This document shows, piece after piece, positions 10,065 through 19,798 of a stretch of DNA of 64,000 nt (positions are counted from its first letter, which is position 1; every line of letters starts with the position of its first letter). The notes under the pieces were generated by a model, which saw only the letters and a program-made list of their open reading frames with translations, ran no database searches and was not told the origin of the DNA. Origin of the DNA: Xanthomonas sontii (lineage in GTDB: Bacteria > Pseudomonadota > Gammaproteobacteria > Xanthomonadales > Xanthomonadaceae); assembly GCF_040529055.1 (NCBI RefSeq), contig NZ_CP132342.1:1362001-1426000 (forward strand). The letters run 5' to 3'. The position numbers were made by a program, and so were the translations under genes.

Positions 10065-11758
10065 TGCGCCCGTTGCTCGCCACGGCCGTCCTGCTGTTGT
10101 CCGCTGCGCTGCAGCCGCTGTGGGCCGCGCCCGCACCGCCGGTCTATTTCGACTGGTTCGACTACGCCGGGCGCGACGCAGCCTTCGATTCGCCGCTGCC
10201 GGCCGGGCATTACCGCAATCCGATCCTGGCCGGCTTCCACGCCGACCCCAGCATCGTGCGCGCGAACGGGCGGTTCTATCTGGTCAATTCCAGCTTCACA
10301 TACTTCCCGGGCATTCCGGTGTTCGAGAGCGTGGATCTGGTGCACTGGAAACAGGTCGGCAACGTGATCGACCGGCCGACGCAAGTCGACTTCGATGGCC
10401 TGAGCGTGTCGCGCGGCATCTTCGCGCCGGCCATTTCCTATCACGACGGCGTGTTCTACGTGGTCACCACGGCCGTCGACAGCGGCGGCAACTTCATCGC
10501 CACCGCGCGCGATCCCGCTGGCCCCTGGTCGGATCCGCACTGGCTGCCGGGCATCGGCGGCATCGATCCGTCGCTGTTCTTCGACGCCGACGGCCGCGTC
10601 TACCTGCTCAACAACGACGTGCCGCCCGGCGCGCCGCGCTACGACGGCCACCGCGCGATCTGGATGCAGCAACTCGACCTGGCGACCTTCACCCCGGTGG
10701 GGCCGCGCAAGGTGCTGATCGACGGCGGCGTCGAGCCGGCAAAGAATCCGATCTGGATCGAGGGGCCGCACCTGTATCGACGCGACGGCTGGTACTACCT
10801 CTCCGATGCCGAGGGCGGCACCGGGCCGCAGCATTCGCAGGTGGTGCTGCGCAGCCGCGACGTGTGGGGGCCTTACCAGCCGTATGCGGGCAATCCGATC
10901 CTCACTCAGCGCGACCTGCCCGACGCTAGGCCGCTGCCGATCGCCAACGCCGGGCATGCGGATATTGTGGAAGGGCCCGACGGGTCCTGGTGGGCGGTGT
11001 TCCTGGCCAGCCGCACCTACGACGTGCGCCACTACAACACCGGGCGCGAGACCTACCTGCTGCCGGTGCAGTGGCGCGACGGCTGGCCGGTGATCCTGCC
11101 GGCCGGGCAGGCCATCCCGTATGCGGTCAAGGCACCGTCGTGGATGCAGGGCGAGGCGTCGCAGGCGCCGTCCACCGGCAACTTCGTCGAGCGCGATGAG
11201 TTCGATGCGCCGACGCTTGGCCGCGGCTGGTTGCGCGTGCGTGTGCCCAAGCAGGACTGGGCGGACCTGGGCACGCGTCCGGGCAGCCTGGCCGTGCATC
11301 CGCTGCCGGAGAACCTGGACACCTTGCGCAACCCCGCCTTCCTGGGGCGCCGCCAGCAGCATTTGCGGTTCGAGGCCAGCACCGCAATGACGCGCCCCGA
11401 AGCGGGCGTGGCGGCCGGGCTGGCGGCGTTCCAGAACGAGGACTGGTGGTATTTCCTTGGCGTACGCCGCGTGGGCCGCGATCGCGTGGTGGTGTTCCTC
11501 GAAGCGCGCGCGGGCAAGGGCGCGACCAGAACCATTGCCAGTCGCGAAGTGGACGCGTCCACGTCGCTGCGTCTGAAGATCGCCGGCGACGCCGGCACGT
11601 ATGCGTTCGCGTTCGACGCCGGCACGGGGCAGGGCTGGCAGACCCTCGCCGACGACGTCGACGGAACCGTGTTGAGTACGGATCGTGCAGGCGGCTTCGT
11701 GGGCACCCTGCTCGGTCCTTTCGCGCGCGACGAGCGTGCCTCCAGGAGCAAACGATGA
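10064..11758 (+). CDS. gly43E: GH43 beta-xylosidase/arabinofuranosidase
   Basis: This 564-residue protein has a signal peptide (LLATAVLLLSAALQPLWA) and a five-bladed GH43 domain. The three catalytic acids are visible in FHADPSIV (base, near residue 63), GGIDPSLFF (pKa modulator, near residue 168) and IWIEGPHLY (acid, near residue 232). A C-terminal beta-sandwich (from about residue 375) of the type found in long GH43 xylosidases follows. It should trim xylose or arabinose from substituted xylo-oligosaccharides in the periplasm. The start overlaps the upstream stop by one base and the stop overlaps the next start. The symbol follows the homologous X. campestris locus and is tentative. Confidence 0.9.
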   Translation: MRPLLATAVLLLSAALQPLWAAPAPPVYFDWFDYAGRDAAFDSPLPAGHYRNPILAGFHADPSIVRANGRFYLVNSSFTYFPGIPVFESVDLVHWKQVGNVIDRPTQVDFDGLSVSRGIFAPAISYHDGVFYVVTTAVDSGGNFIATARDPAGPWSDPHWLPGIGGIDPSLFFDADGRVYLLNNDVPPGAPRYDGHRAIWMQQLDLATFTPVGPRKVLIDGGVEPAKNPIWIEGPHLYRRDGWYYLSDAEGGTGPQHSQVVLRSRDVWGPYQPYAGNPILTQRDLPDARPLPIANAGHADIVEGPDGSWWAVFLASRTYDVRHYNTGRETYLLPVQWRDGWPVILPAGQAIPYAVKAPSWMQGEASQAPSTGNFVERDEFDAPTLGRGWLRVRVPKQDWADLGTRPGSLAVHPLPENLDTLRNPAFLGRRQQHLRFEASTAMTRPEAGVAAGLAAFQNEDWWYFLGVRRVGRDRVVVFLEARAGKGATRTIASREVDASTSLRLKIAGDAGTYAFAFDAGTGQGWQTLADDVDGTVLSTDRAGGFVGTLLGPFARDERASRSKR

Positions 11759-14463
11759 TGACGCGCAGGTTTTCCTTTCGCAGCGGTGTTCGTGGCCGCC
11801 TGTTCCGCACGCTGGCCCTGTGCGCCGCCATCGCGCTGGCCGGCGTGGGCCATGCCGCCGACGCCGTCGACGCCAAGCCGTGGCAGGATACCTCGGCCAG
11901 CTTCGAGGCCCGGGCGGCGGCGCTGGTCGCGCAGATGACGCTGGAGGAAAAAGCGGCGCAGATGCAGAACGCCGCGCCGGCGATCGAGCGCCTGGGCGTG
12001 CCGGCCTACGACTGGTGGAACGAGGCGCTGCATGGCGTGGCGCGGGCCGGGCAGGCCACCGTGTTTCCGCAGGCGATCGGGCTGGCCGCCACCTTCGACG
12101 TGCCGTTGATGGGGCAGGTGGCCACCACCATCAGCGACGAGGCGCGCGCCAAGCACCACCAGTTCCTGCGCGAAGGCGCGCATGGCCGCTACCAGGGGCT
12201 GACCTTCTGGTCGCCGAACATCAACATCTTCCGCGACCCGCGCTGGGGACGCGGCCAGGAAACCTACGGCGAGGATCCCTACCTCACCGCGCGCATGGGC
12301 GTGGCCTTCGTGCAGGGATTGCAGGGCGACGATCCGGTGTACCGCAAGCTCGACGCCACCGCCAAGCATTTCGCCGTGCACAGCGGCCCGGAGGCCGACC
12401 GCCATCACTTCGACGCGCGCCCGAGCAAGCGCGACCTCTACGACACCTACCTGCCCGCGTTCGAGGTGCTGGTGAAGGAGGGCAAGGTGGACGCGGTGAT
12501 GGGCGCCTACAATCGCGTATACGGCGAGTCCGCCAGCGCCAGCCAGTTCCTGCTGCGCGACGTGCTGCGCCGCGACTGGGGCTTCACCGGCTACGTGGTC
12601 TCGGACTGCTGGGCCATCGTCGATATCTGGAAGCATCACCATCTGGCGCCCAGCCGCGAGGCCGCCGCGGCGCTGGCGGTCAGGAACGGCACCGAACTGG
12701 AGTGCGGCCAGGAGTACGCCACGCTGCCGGCGGCGGTACGCCAGGGGCTGATCGACGAAGCGGAGATCGACGACGCGGTGACGCGCCTGTTCGCCGCACG
12801 CATGCGACTGGGCATGTTCGATCCGCCCGAGCGCGTGCGCTGGGCGCGGATCCCCGCCTCGGTGAACCAGGCGCCCACGCACGATGCGCTGGCGCTGCAG
12901 GCCGCACAGGAATCGCTGGTACTGCTGAAGAACGATGGCGTGCTGCCGCTGTCGCGCACGCTCAAGCGCATCGCCGTGGTCGGCCCGACCGCCGACGACA
13001 CCATGGCCTTGCTCGGCAACTACTTCGGCACGCCGGCGGCGCCGGTGACGATCCTGCAGGGCATCCGCGACGCGGCCAAGGGCATCGACGTGCGCTATGC
13101 GCGCGGTGTGGATCTGGTCGAAGGGCGCGACGATCCGAGCGCCACGCCGCTGATCGAGGCGGCGTATCTTCGGCCCTCGGCGGACTCGCCGGAACGCGGC
13201 CTGCGCGGCGAATATTTCCGCACGCCCGATCTATCGGGGACGCCGGCGCTGGTTCGCACCGACGCGCAGATCGGCTTCCGCTGGGATCGCGGCTCGCCGA
13301 CCGACAACCTGCTGGCCCGCGGCGAAGCGGGGCCGGGGCAGGGCATTCCCAACGATCATTTCAGCATTCGCTGGAGTGGTCAGCTGCTGCCGCCGGTCTC
13401 GGGCCGCTACCGGATCGAGGCGGCCGCCGACGACGGCTTCCGCCTCTATGTCGACGGCAAGCTGGTGCTGGATCACTGGACCGACAGCGACCGCATGCGC
13501 GCCGACGGCGTGGACCTGGACCTGCAGGCGGGCCGCGCCTATGCGGTGAAGCTGGAGTACTACGACGCCGAGCGCGACGCGAGCGTGCGCCTGGGCTGGC
13601 GCATGCCCGGGGCGAAGCCGCCGTTCGACGAGGCGCTCGATGCCGCGCGCAGCGCCGATGTGGTGGTGTTCGTCGGCGGGCTGACCGGCGATGTCGAGGG
13701 CGAAGAGATGAAGGTCGACTACCCGGGCTTCGCCGGCGGCGACCGCACCGACCTGCGCCTGCCCGCGCCGCAGCGCGCCTTGCTGGAAGCGCTGCACGCC
13801 ACCGGCACGCCGGTGGTGATGGTGCTGACCGGCGGCTCGGCGCTGGCGGTGGACTGGGCGCAGGCGCATCTGCCGGCGATCCTGATGAGCTGGTATCCCG
13901 GGCAGCGCGGCGGCACCGCGGTGGGCCAGGCGCTGTTCGGCGAGGTCAACCCTGCCGGCCGCCTGCCGGTGACGTTCTACCGGGCGGACCAGGCGCTGCC
14001 CGCGTTCGACGACTACGCGATGGAAGGCCGCACCTACCGCTATTACCGCGGCACCCCGCTGTATCCGTTCGGCCACGGGCTGTCGTATACGCGCTTCGAC
14101 TACGGCAAGCTGCGCGTGGATGCGCCGCGCATCGCCGACGACGGACGCCTCAAGGTGCAGGTGGAGGTGGCCAATACCGGCAAGCGCGCCGGCGACGAAG
14201 TCGCGCAGCTGTACGTGCGGCGGCTGGCGGCCGCGCCCGGCGATGCGCAGCAGGCACTGCGCGGCTTCCAGCGCGTGCGCCTGGCCCCGGGCGAACGCCG
14301 GACCCTGACGTTCGAACTGGACGCGCAGCAGGCGCTGCGCCAGTACGACGATGCGCGCGGCACCTACGTCGTGCCGGCAGGGAGCTACGAAGTACGGATC
14401 GGCGGTTCAAGCGCCGATGCCCGCGTGCGTGCGCGCTTCACCGTGGAGGCGCGTCGTGACTGA
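11755..14463 (+). CDS. xyl3A: GH3 beta-xylosidase with inserted PA14 domain
   Basis: This 902-residue exported glycosidase has a signal peptide ending near GHAADAV. The GH3 N-terminal domain shows YDWWNEALHGVAR, SPNINIFRDPRWGRGQETYGEDP, AKHFAVHSGPE and GYVVSDCWAIVDI, with Asp284 as nucleophile in the SDCWAI context usual for beta-xylosidases. The C-terminal domain (ESLVLLKNDGVLPL) is interrupted by a PA14 module at about residues 483-620 (LRGEYF ... DDGFRLYVDGKLVLDHW), a carbohydrate-contacting insert, followed by a fibronectin III-like end. It probably releases xylose from xylo-oligosaccharides. It overlaps the previous gene by four bases and the next by eight. Confidence 0.93.
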   Translation: MMTRRFSFRSGVRGRLFRTLALCAAIALAGVGHAADAVDAKPWQDTSASFEARAAALVAQMTLEEKAAQMQNAAPAIERLGVPAYDWWNEALHGVARAGQATVFPQAIGLAATFDVPLMGQVATTISDEARAKHHQFLREGAHGRYQGLTFWSPNINIFRDPRWGRGQETYGEDPYLTARMGVAFVQGLQGDDPVYRKLDATAKHFAVHSGPEADRHHFDARPSKRDLYDTYLPAFEVLVKEGKVDAVMGAYNRVYGESASASQFLLRDVLRRDWGFTGYVVSDCWAIVDIWKHHHLAPSREAAAALAVRNGTELECGQEYATLPAAVRQGLIDEAEIDDAVTRLFAARMRLGMFDPPERVRWARIPASVNQAPTHDALALQAAQESLVLLKNDGVLPLSRTLKRIAVVGPTADDTMALLGNYFGTPAAPVTILQGIRDAAKGIDVRYARGVDLVEGRDDPSATPLIEAAYLRPSADSPERGLRGEYFRTPDLSGTPALVRTDAQIGFRWDRGSPTDNLLARGEAGPGQGIPNDHFSIRWSGQLLPPVSGRYRIEAAADDGFRLYVDGKLVLDHWTDSDRMRADGVDLDLQAGRAYAVKLEYYDAERDASVRLGWRMPGAKPPFDEALDAARSADVVVFVGGLTGDVEGEEMKVDYPGFAGGDRTDLRLPAPQRALLEALHATGTPVVMVLTGGSALAVDWAQAHLPAILMSWYPGQRGGTAVGQALFGEVNPAGRLPVTFYRADQALPAFDDYAMEGRTYRYYRGTPLYPFGHGLSYTRFDYGKLRVDAPRIADDGRLKVQVEVANTGKRAGDEVAQLYVRRLAAAPGDAQQALRGFQRVRLAPGERRTLTFELDAQQALRQYDDARGTYVVPAGSYEVRIGGSSADARVRARFTVEARRD

Positions 14464-16936
14464 GGCCCGCAGTGCGGAGACCGCCGCGCACACGCTGTCG
14501 GTGCGCGAGAAGCTGGGCTACAGCCTGGGCGACCTGGCGGCGAACCTGATCTTCCAGACGCTGATCACCTACCTGGCGTTCTTCTACACCGATGTATACC
14601 GGTTGCCGGCCGCCACGGCGGGGACGATCATCTTCGTGATCGGCCTGCTCGGCGCGTTCGTGTTCACCCCGCTGATCGGCATCGCCGCCGACCGCACGGC
14701 CACCCGCTGGGGCAAGTTCCGGCCGTGGATCCTGTGGACGGCGATCCCGTTCGGCGTGCTGTCGCTGCTGGCCTTCAGCACCCCGGAGCTCGGCGCGCGC
14801 GGCAAGGTCGTCTACGCGTTGACCACCTATGGCCTGCTGATGCTGGTGTACGCGGCCAACAACCTGCCGTATTCGGCGCTCAGCGGCGTGCTCACCGGCA
14901 ACATGGCCCAGCGCAACAGCCTGTCGGCCTACCGCTTCGTGGCGGTGATGATCGCGCAGTTCATCATCCAGGTGTTGCTGTTGCCGCTGGTGCTGATCCT
15001 GGGCGACGGCGACAACGTGCGCGGCTTCGAGCGCCTGATGACGGTGTTCGCGGTGGTGGGCACGCTGTTCTTCCTGATCACCTTCGCCACCACCCGCGAG
15101 CGCATCGTCCCGGCCAAGGAACAGAGCGCCGGCGTGCTGCAGGACCTGACCGACCTGCTGCACAACCGGCCGTGGAAGGTGATGCTCGCACTGACGGTGC
15201 TGGTCTTCGTCAACCTGGCGCTGAAGGGCGGCACCTACATCTACTACTTCCAGTACTACCTGAGCGAGGCCGCGCTGGCGGGCTTTCTCGACACCTCCGG
15301 CTTCAACGGCTTCATCGGTGGCGTCAATGCGCTGCTCGGCGGCTGGGGACTGTCCGGCTTCACCTGGCCGCAGGATGCGGCGACCTCGGCGTTCAGCCTG
15401 TTCAATGCGTGCGGCATCCTGTGCATGATCCTGGGTATCGGCTTCTCGCGGCGCCTGGCCGACCGCTTCGGCAAGCGCGATGCCTTCGGCGGCGCGCTGC
15501 TGGTCTCCACTCTGTTCCTGCTGGTGTTCTACGTCCTGCCGCCCACTGCGATCGGCGTGGCCTTCGGCGCCTTCATGCTGCACGGCTTCTGCTACGGCAT
15601 CACCATCCCCTTGCTGTGGGCGATGATCGCCGACGTCGCCGACTACTCCGAGTGGAAGAACCATCGCCGCGCCACCGCGATCATCTTCTCGGCGATGCTG
15701 TGCGGGCTGAAGATCGGACTCAGCATCGGCGGCGCGCTGGTCGCCGGCATCCTCGCACACCACGGCTACCAGGCGGGCGCGCCGCAGCAGCCGCAGGCCG
15801 TGGTGGACGGCATCCGCCTGACCGTGAGCGTCTACAGTGCCCTCCCGTTCCTGGTCGCGGTGGCGCTGCTGTGTTTCTACCGGATCGACAAGCGCATGGA
15901 ACGTCGCATCGAACACGACCTGCAGGCGCGGCGCCAGGGCAGCGACCTCGACCATCTTGCGGCGCACGCCGTCTCGCAACCGCTGGTCACCCACATCTAC
16001 ACGGCCGATCCGTCGGCCCATGTGTTCGAGGGGCGCCTGTACATCTATCCGTCGCACGACATCGACAGCGGTGCGCCGTTCGACGACGACGGCGGTCACT
16101 TCGGCATGGAGGACTACCACGTGCTGCGTATGGACACGCCCGACGGCGCGACCACCGACTGCGGTGTGGCCCTGCATGTACGCGACGTGCCCTGGGCCAG
16201 CCGGCAGATGTGGGCGCCGGACGCGGCGACACGCGACGGGCGCTATTACCTGTACTTCCCCGCCAAGGACGCGCAGGGTCTGTTCCGCATTGGCGTGGCG
16301 GTGGCCGATCGCCCGGAAGGCCCGTTCGCCGCCGAACCCGAGCCGATCGCGGGCACCTATTCGATCGACCCGGCCGTGTTCGAGGACGACGACGGCGCGC
16401 ACTACCTGTGCTTCGGCGGCATCTGGGGCGGGCAGTTGCAGAAGTACCGCGACGATCGCTTCGATGCGGCGCACGCCGAGCCCGAGGGCGATGCGCCGGC
16501 ACTGGGGCCGCGGATCGCCCGGCTGGACCCAGGCATGACCCAACTGGCCGAGCGCACGCGGGAAATCGTGATCCTCGACGAGCACGGCCGGCCGCTGCGC
16601 GCCGACGACCACGCGCGCCGCTTCTTCGAGGGGCCGTGGCTGCACAAGGATCAGGGCCGGTATTACCTGTCGTATTCCACCGGCGATACGCACCTGCTGT
16701 GCTATGCCATCGGCGACAGTCCGTATGGCCCGTTCACCTATCGCGGCGTGCTGTTGAAGCCGGTGGTGGGCTGGACCACGCACCACTCCATCTGCGCGTT
16801 TCAGGGGCGCTGGTACCTGTTCTACCACGACGCCCTGTTGTCCGGCGGCGTGACCCACCTGCGCTCGGTCAAGTGCACGCCGCTGCACGTCGAGCCGGAC
16901 GGGAGCATTCGCACGGTCGATCCCTATGGTGGCTGA
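14456..16936 (+). CDS. GPH-family pentoside symporter fused in frame to a GH43 glycosidase
   Basis: This 826-residue protein starts at GTG, overlapping the GH3 gene by eight bases. Residues ~15-480 are a 12-helix glycoside-pentoside-hexuronide:cation symporter (YSLGDLAANLIFQTLITYLAFFYTDVY, RWGKFRPWIL, DVADYSEWKNHRRATAI). Residues ~507-826 are a complete GH43 domain beginning PLVTHIYTADPSAHVFEG, with catalytic acids in ADPSAHVF, SIDPAVFEDD and FFEGPWLHK. No stop or usable start lies between them, so the read is one polypeptide; the enzyme should face the cytosol if both transporter ends are inside, as usual. Uptake and hydrolysis of xylo- or arabino-oligosaccharides would then be physically coupled. 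The last gene of the operon. Confidence 0.88.
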   Translation: MTEARSAETAAHTLSVREKLGYSLGDLAANLIFQTLITYLAFFYTDVYRLPAATAGTIIFVIGLLGAFVFTPLIGIAADRTATRWGKFRPWILWTAIPFGVLSLLAFSTPELGARGKVVYALTTYGLLMLVYAANNLPYSALSGVLTGNMAQRNSLSAYRFVAVMIAQFIIQVLLLPLVLILGDGDNVRGFERLMTVFAVVGTLFFLITFATTRERIVPAKEQSAGVLQDLTDLLHNRPWKVMLALTVLVFVNLALKGGTYIYYFQYYLSEAALAGFLDTSGFNGFIGGVNALLGGWGLSGFTWPQDAATSAFSLFNACGILCMILGIGFSRRLADRFGKRDAFGGALLVSTLFLLVFYVLPPTAIGVAFGAFMLHGFCYGITIPLLWAMIADVADYSEWKNHRRATAIIFSAMLCGLKIGLSIGGALVAGILAHHGYQAGAPQQPQAVVDGIRLTVSVYSALPFLVAVALLCFYRIDKRMERRIEHDLQARRQGSDLDHLAAHAVSQPLVTHIYTADPSAHVFEGRLYIYPSHDIDSGAPFDDDGGHFGMEDYHVLRMDTPDGATTDCGVALHVRDVPWASRQMWAPDAATRDGRYYLYFPAKDAQGLFRIGVAVADRPEGPFAAEPEPIAGTYSIDPAVFEDDDGAHYLCFGGIWGGQLQKYRDDRFDAAHAEPEGDAPALGPRIARLDPGMTQLAERTREIVILDEHGRPLRADDHARRFFEGPWLHKDQGRYYLSYSTGDTHLLCYAIGDSPYGPFTYRGVLLKPVVGWTTHHSICAFQGRWYLFYHDALLSGGVTHLRSVKCTPLHVEPDGSIRTVDPYGG

Positions 16937-17064
16937 AAGGCCGTGGTCTAGTGACACTGCGCCGCCTGCGGAGTTGGCGGGCGGCGCATTGGCCTCCTCT
17001 AGGCGTCGGCTGCCATGCAGCCGAGGCGAGCGAAGTGCTATGCGTTCCGATGGCGCGATGCGTC

Positions 17065-17140
17065 GGGACTGAAGTCCCTCCCACAGTGCACTCGATGGGT
17101 TCCCCGCGAGCCCCTGTGGGAGCGACTTCGGTCGCGACGA
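17065..17140. repeat. Pair of inverted REP-like palindromes
   Basis: Two related palindromes lie head to head after the xylan operon: GGGACT-GA-AGTCCC with CTCCCACA (17065-17085), and TGTGGGA followed by GCGAC-TTCG-GTCGC (17116-17140). The same family recurs at 57176-57306. Such TGTGGGAG/CTCCCACA-flanked hairpins are widespread extragenic palindromes in Xanthomonas. The gap 16937-17229 holds nothing else that I recognise; these hairpins may also end the flanking convergent transcripts. Confidence 0.7.
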
Positions 17141-17229
17141 GTGAAGCCATCCAATGACCGATTGCGACAGCAGTCGGGAATGATGCCCCTCCCACGATTG
17201 CTAGAGCCAGCCAGCCATGCGCGGCGCCA

Positions 17230-18333
17230 TTACACCGACCGCGGCAACAGCTCCAACCCCTGGATCTCGCGAATCCCCAGTCCCGGCGCATCGCCAATCC
17301 GGATCTGCGCCTCGTCGAACTGCACCCCGCCGACCACCGGATCGAATGCCCCCAGCGACGGGCCGTCCAGGTCGACCTTGGTGATGACGTCCGCGCGCGC
17401 CACCGCCAGGTGCGCCGCCGCGGCCACGCCGATGCTCGATTCGAGCATGCAGCCGATCATGCACGGCACCCCGTACACCGCCGCGATATCGGCGATGCGC
17501 AGCGCGTTGGACAGGCCGCCGGCCTTGATCAGCTTGACGTTGACGATGTCCGCCGCGCGCCGCTGCAGCAACGCGATCGCCTGCGCCGGCGAGAACACGC
17601 TTTCGTCGGCCATCACCGGGGTCTGCACGCGCTCGGTCACGTACTGCAGGCCGTCCACGTCGCCGGCCTTGACCGGCTGCTCCAGCAGTTCCAGCGTGAC
17701 CCCGGCATGTTCCAGCGCGTGCATCGCCTGCACCGCCTGCTTCGGCGTCCAGCCCTGGTTGGCGTCCAGCCGCAGTTGCGCGCGATCGCCGACCGCGGCG
17801 TGGATCGCCTTGACCCGCGCGATGTCCTCGGCGAGATCGGTGCCGATCTTGATCTTCAGCGCCACGAAGCCGCGCGCCAGCGCCGACAGCGCGTCGGCCA
17901 CCATCGTGTCCACGGCATTCACGCTGATGGTCAGGTCGGTGGTCAGGTGCGGCGTGCCGCCGCCGAGCAGGCGGTACAGCGGTGCGCCGTGCTGCTGCGC
18001 CCACAGGTCGTGCACGGCGATCTCCATCGCCGCCTTGGCGCTGCTGTTGTGTTCCAGCGCGCCCTGGATCAGGCCGCGCAGGCGCTGCAGGTCGGCGATG
18101 TCCTCGCCGATCAGGCGCGGTGCCAGGCAGCGCTCGATCGCCGCGATGATCGCTCCATGGGTGTCGCCGGTGATCGGCGGCGTGGCCGGGGCGCTGCCAT
18201 GGCCGATCCGGCCATCGTCGGTGTGGACCATGACCACCACGTCCTCGATCGCCTGCACGGTGCGCAGCGCGGTCTTGAACGGGGTCTTCAGCGGCACGCG
18301 CAGCATGCCCAGGCGGATCTCGGTGATCTTCAT
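17230..18333 (-). CDS. L-Ala-D/L-Glu (dipeptide) epimerase, enolase superfamily
   Basis: This 367-residue enzyme belongs to the muconate-lactonizing branch of the enolase superfamily. The catalytic lysine pair sits in VALKIKIGTD (about residue 160) and VNVKLIKAGG (about residue 264), and metal ligands appear in RLDANQGW, LELLEQP and MADESVFS, the order expected for dipeptide epimerases. It converts L-Ala-D-Glu released from peptidoglycan to L-Ala-L-Glu for reuse. The start overlaps the stop of the NlpC/P60 gene upstream (ATGA), and that enzyme makes exactly such dipeptides, which strongly supports the substrate. Confidence 0.92.
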   Translation of the reverse strand: MKITEIRLGMLRVPLKTPFKTALRTVQAIEDVVVMVHTDDGRIGHGSAPATPPITGDTHGAIIAAIERCLAPRLIGEDIADLQRLRGLIQGALEHNSSAKAAMEIAVHDLWAQQHGAPLYRLLGGGTPHLTTDLTISVNAVDTMVADALSALARGFVALKIKIGTDLAEDIARVKAIHAAVGDRAQLRLDANQGWTPKQAVQAMHALEHAGVTLELLEQPVKAGDVDGLQYVTERVQTPVMADESVFSPAQAIALLQRRAADIVNVKLIKAGGLSNALRIADIAAVYGVPCMIGCMLESSIGVAAAAHLAVARADVITKVDLDGPSLGAFDPVVGGVQFDEAQIRIGDAPGLGIREIQGLELLPRSV

Positions 18334-19724
18334 TCGGCGGTAGGCGCGCGCAGGCGCTGGATGCGGGTGATGCGGTCGATGAACGGCGTGCCGTCGCCTA
18401 GCAGCAGCGGTTCCAGTGGCGTCACCGACACGCCGTTGAGGCGCACGCGCTGCAGCTGGCCGGCGGCGTCGCGGTAGCTGGCGCCGGCCACGTCGTGGAT
18501 CACCCAGGTCTGGCCATCCTCATGGCCGATCACCAGCATCACGTGGCCGGGGATATAGACCAGGTCGCCGACGCGCAGTTGCGCCAATGCCTGCCGCCGC
18601 TGCGGCAGCGGGTCGCTGGCGGTGTAGGGCACCGACATCAGTGCGGGGCTGCGCGCCTGGTCGCCGGTGTTGCGCGGCAACTCGATGCCGAGGCTGCGAT
18701 GCAGGTCGACGACGAAGCCGCTGCAGTCGCGCGCGTCGTAACTGTTGCCCCAGCCGTAGCGTTCGCCGAGGAACTTGAACGCCTGCTGCAGCAGCATCTG
18801 CGGCGTGGCCGGCAGCGGCGCCTCGGCGACGTCGGCGCTGCGCGGTATCAGCGCCGGCACCAGTTGCAGGCGTCCGTCGCGGTCGCGCAGCGGTAGCTGC
18901 ACCACGTAGGCGGCCAGCGGCGACTGGCCGTTGACCACGTTCTGCGGCGGCCAGTCGCGCAGCAACGGCAGCGCGCTGCCCATGTCCAGGGCCACCTGCG
19001 AGGCCGCCGGCAGGTCCGGGGTGAACACGGTGGCCGCGCGTGCGCCGGTGACCAGCAGTCGCGGTGTGCGCTGCGCGTACGCCAGCACGCTGGCGCGGTC
19101 GCTCTCGGCCACGCGGTTGCGGGCGATCCAGGCAGCGTAGTTGTTCGACAGCACGAACAGCCACTGCCCATCGGCACTGGCATGCAGGATCGCCACTGCA
19201 GTGCCCGGATAGAGCGCCGATTCCTGGAAGCGGTCGATGTCGCGATCGTCGCGGTCGCTGAACACGCGCTCGGCGGTCGGGAAGCGCCGCAGGTCGGCGC
19301 GTTGCACCACCAGCGCGTAACGCGGCTGCACCTGCGCAGGCAGCGCGTCCAGCGCCAGCGCGCGCTGCAGCGCCTGCAATCGCGCGGCGTCCAGTACGCC
19401 GCCCTGGCTGTCGTACAGCGTGCGCGTCGGCGGCGCCGACAGCGCCAGGATCTGCGCGCGCACCTGCGCGGCGGGCAGTTGCGTCGGCAGCGCAGCCAGG
19501 TCGTGCATCGACGCATCGTCACGCAGCAGTCGGGCGTTGAACGCGGCGCGCTGCGTCGCCTCCAGCAGCGGCGGCGACGCCGCCGGCAGCCGGGCGGTCC
19601 AGTGCGCGGCCTGCAACTGCGCCGGTTGTGCCTGCAGCGGCATGGGCTCGGTGGCGCGTGCCGTGGCGATGGCGCCGCTCGCCGCCGCGGCGAGCAACAG
19701 GCACAGGCCGCGCATCGTGATCAT
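18330..19724 (-). CDS. NlpC/P60 peptidase with SH3-like domains (gamma-D-Glu-L-diamino acid endopeptidase type)
   Basis: This exported protein of about 464 residues has SH3b-like regions (AILHASADGQWLFVLSNNYAAWI) and a C-terminal NlpC/P60 domain with the catalytic cysteine in YDARDCSGFVVDLHRSL, histidine in YIPGHVMLVIGH and a polar partner in WVIHDV. It resembles YkfC-like enzymes that cut gamma-D-Glu from diaminopimelate in recycled muropeptides. The frame extends to an ATG at 19763, but the signal peptide begins at MRGLCLLLAAAASG, so I prefer 19724; this start is not certain. It is translationally coupled to the dipeptide epimerase, forming a two-gene recycling operon. Confidence 0.85.
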   Translation of the reverse strand: MITMRGLCLLLAAAASGAIATARATEPMPLQAQPAQLQAAHWTARLPAASPPLLEATQRAAFNARLLRDDASMHDLAALPTQLPAAQVRAQILALSAPPTRTLYDSQGGVLDAARLQALQRALALDALPAQVQPRYALVVQRADLRRFPTAERVFSDRDDRDIDRFQESALYPGTAVAILHASADGQWLFVLSNNYAAWIARNRVAESDRASVLAYAQRTPRLLVTGARAATVFTPDLPAASQVALDMGSALPLLRDWPPQNVVNGQSPLAAYVVQLPLRDRDGRLQLVPALIPRSADVAEAPLPATPQMLLQQAFKFLGERYGWGNSYDARDCSGFVVDLHRSLGIELPRNTGDQARSPALMSVPYTASDPLPQRRQALAQLRVGDLVYIPGHVMLVIGHEDGQTWVIHDVAGASYRDAAGQLQRVRLNGVSVTPLEPLLLGDGTPFIDRITRIQRLRAPTAE

Positions 19725-19798
19725 GGGAACCCACTGTTTGGAAAGAAGGTCGGCGGATGTCACGCGCCGACGCCAGGATCTTCGATTCCCGGTTTTTT

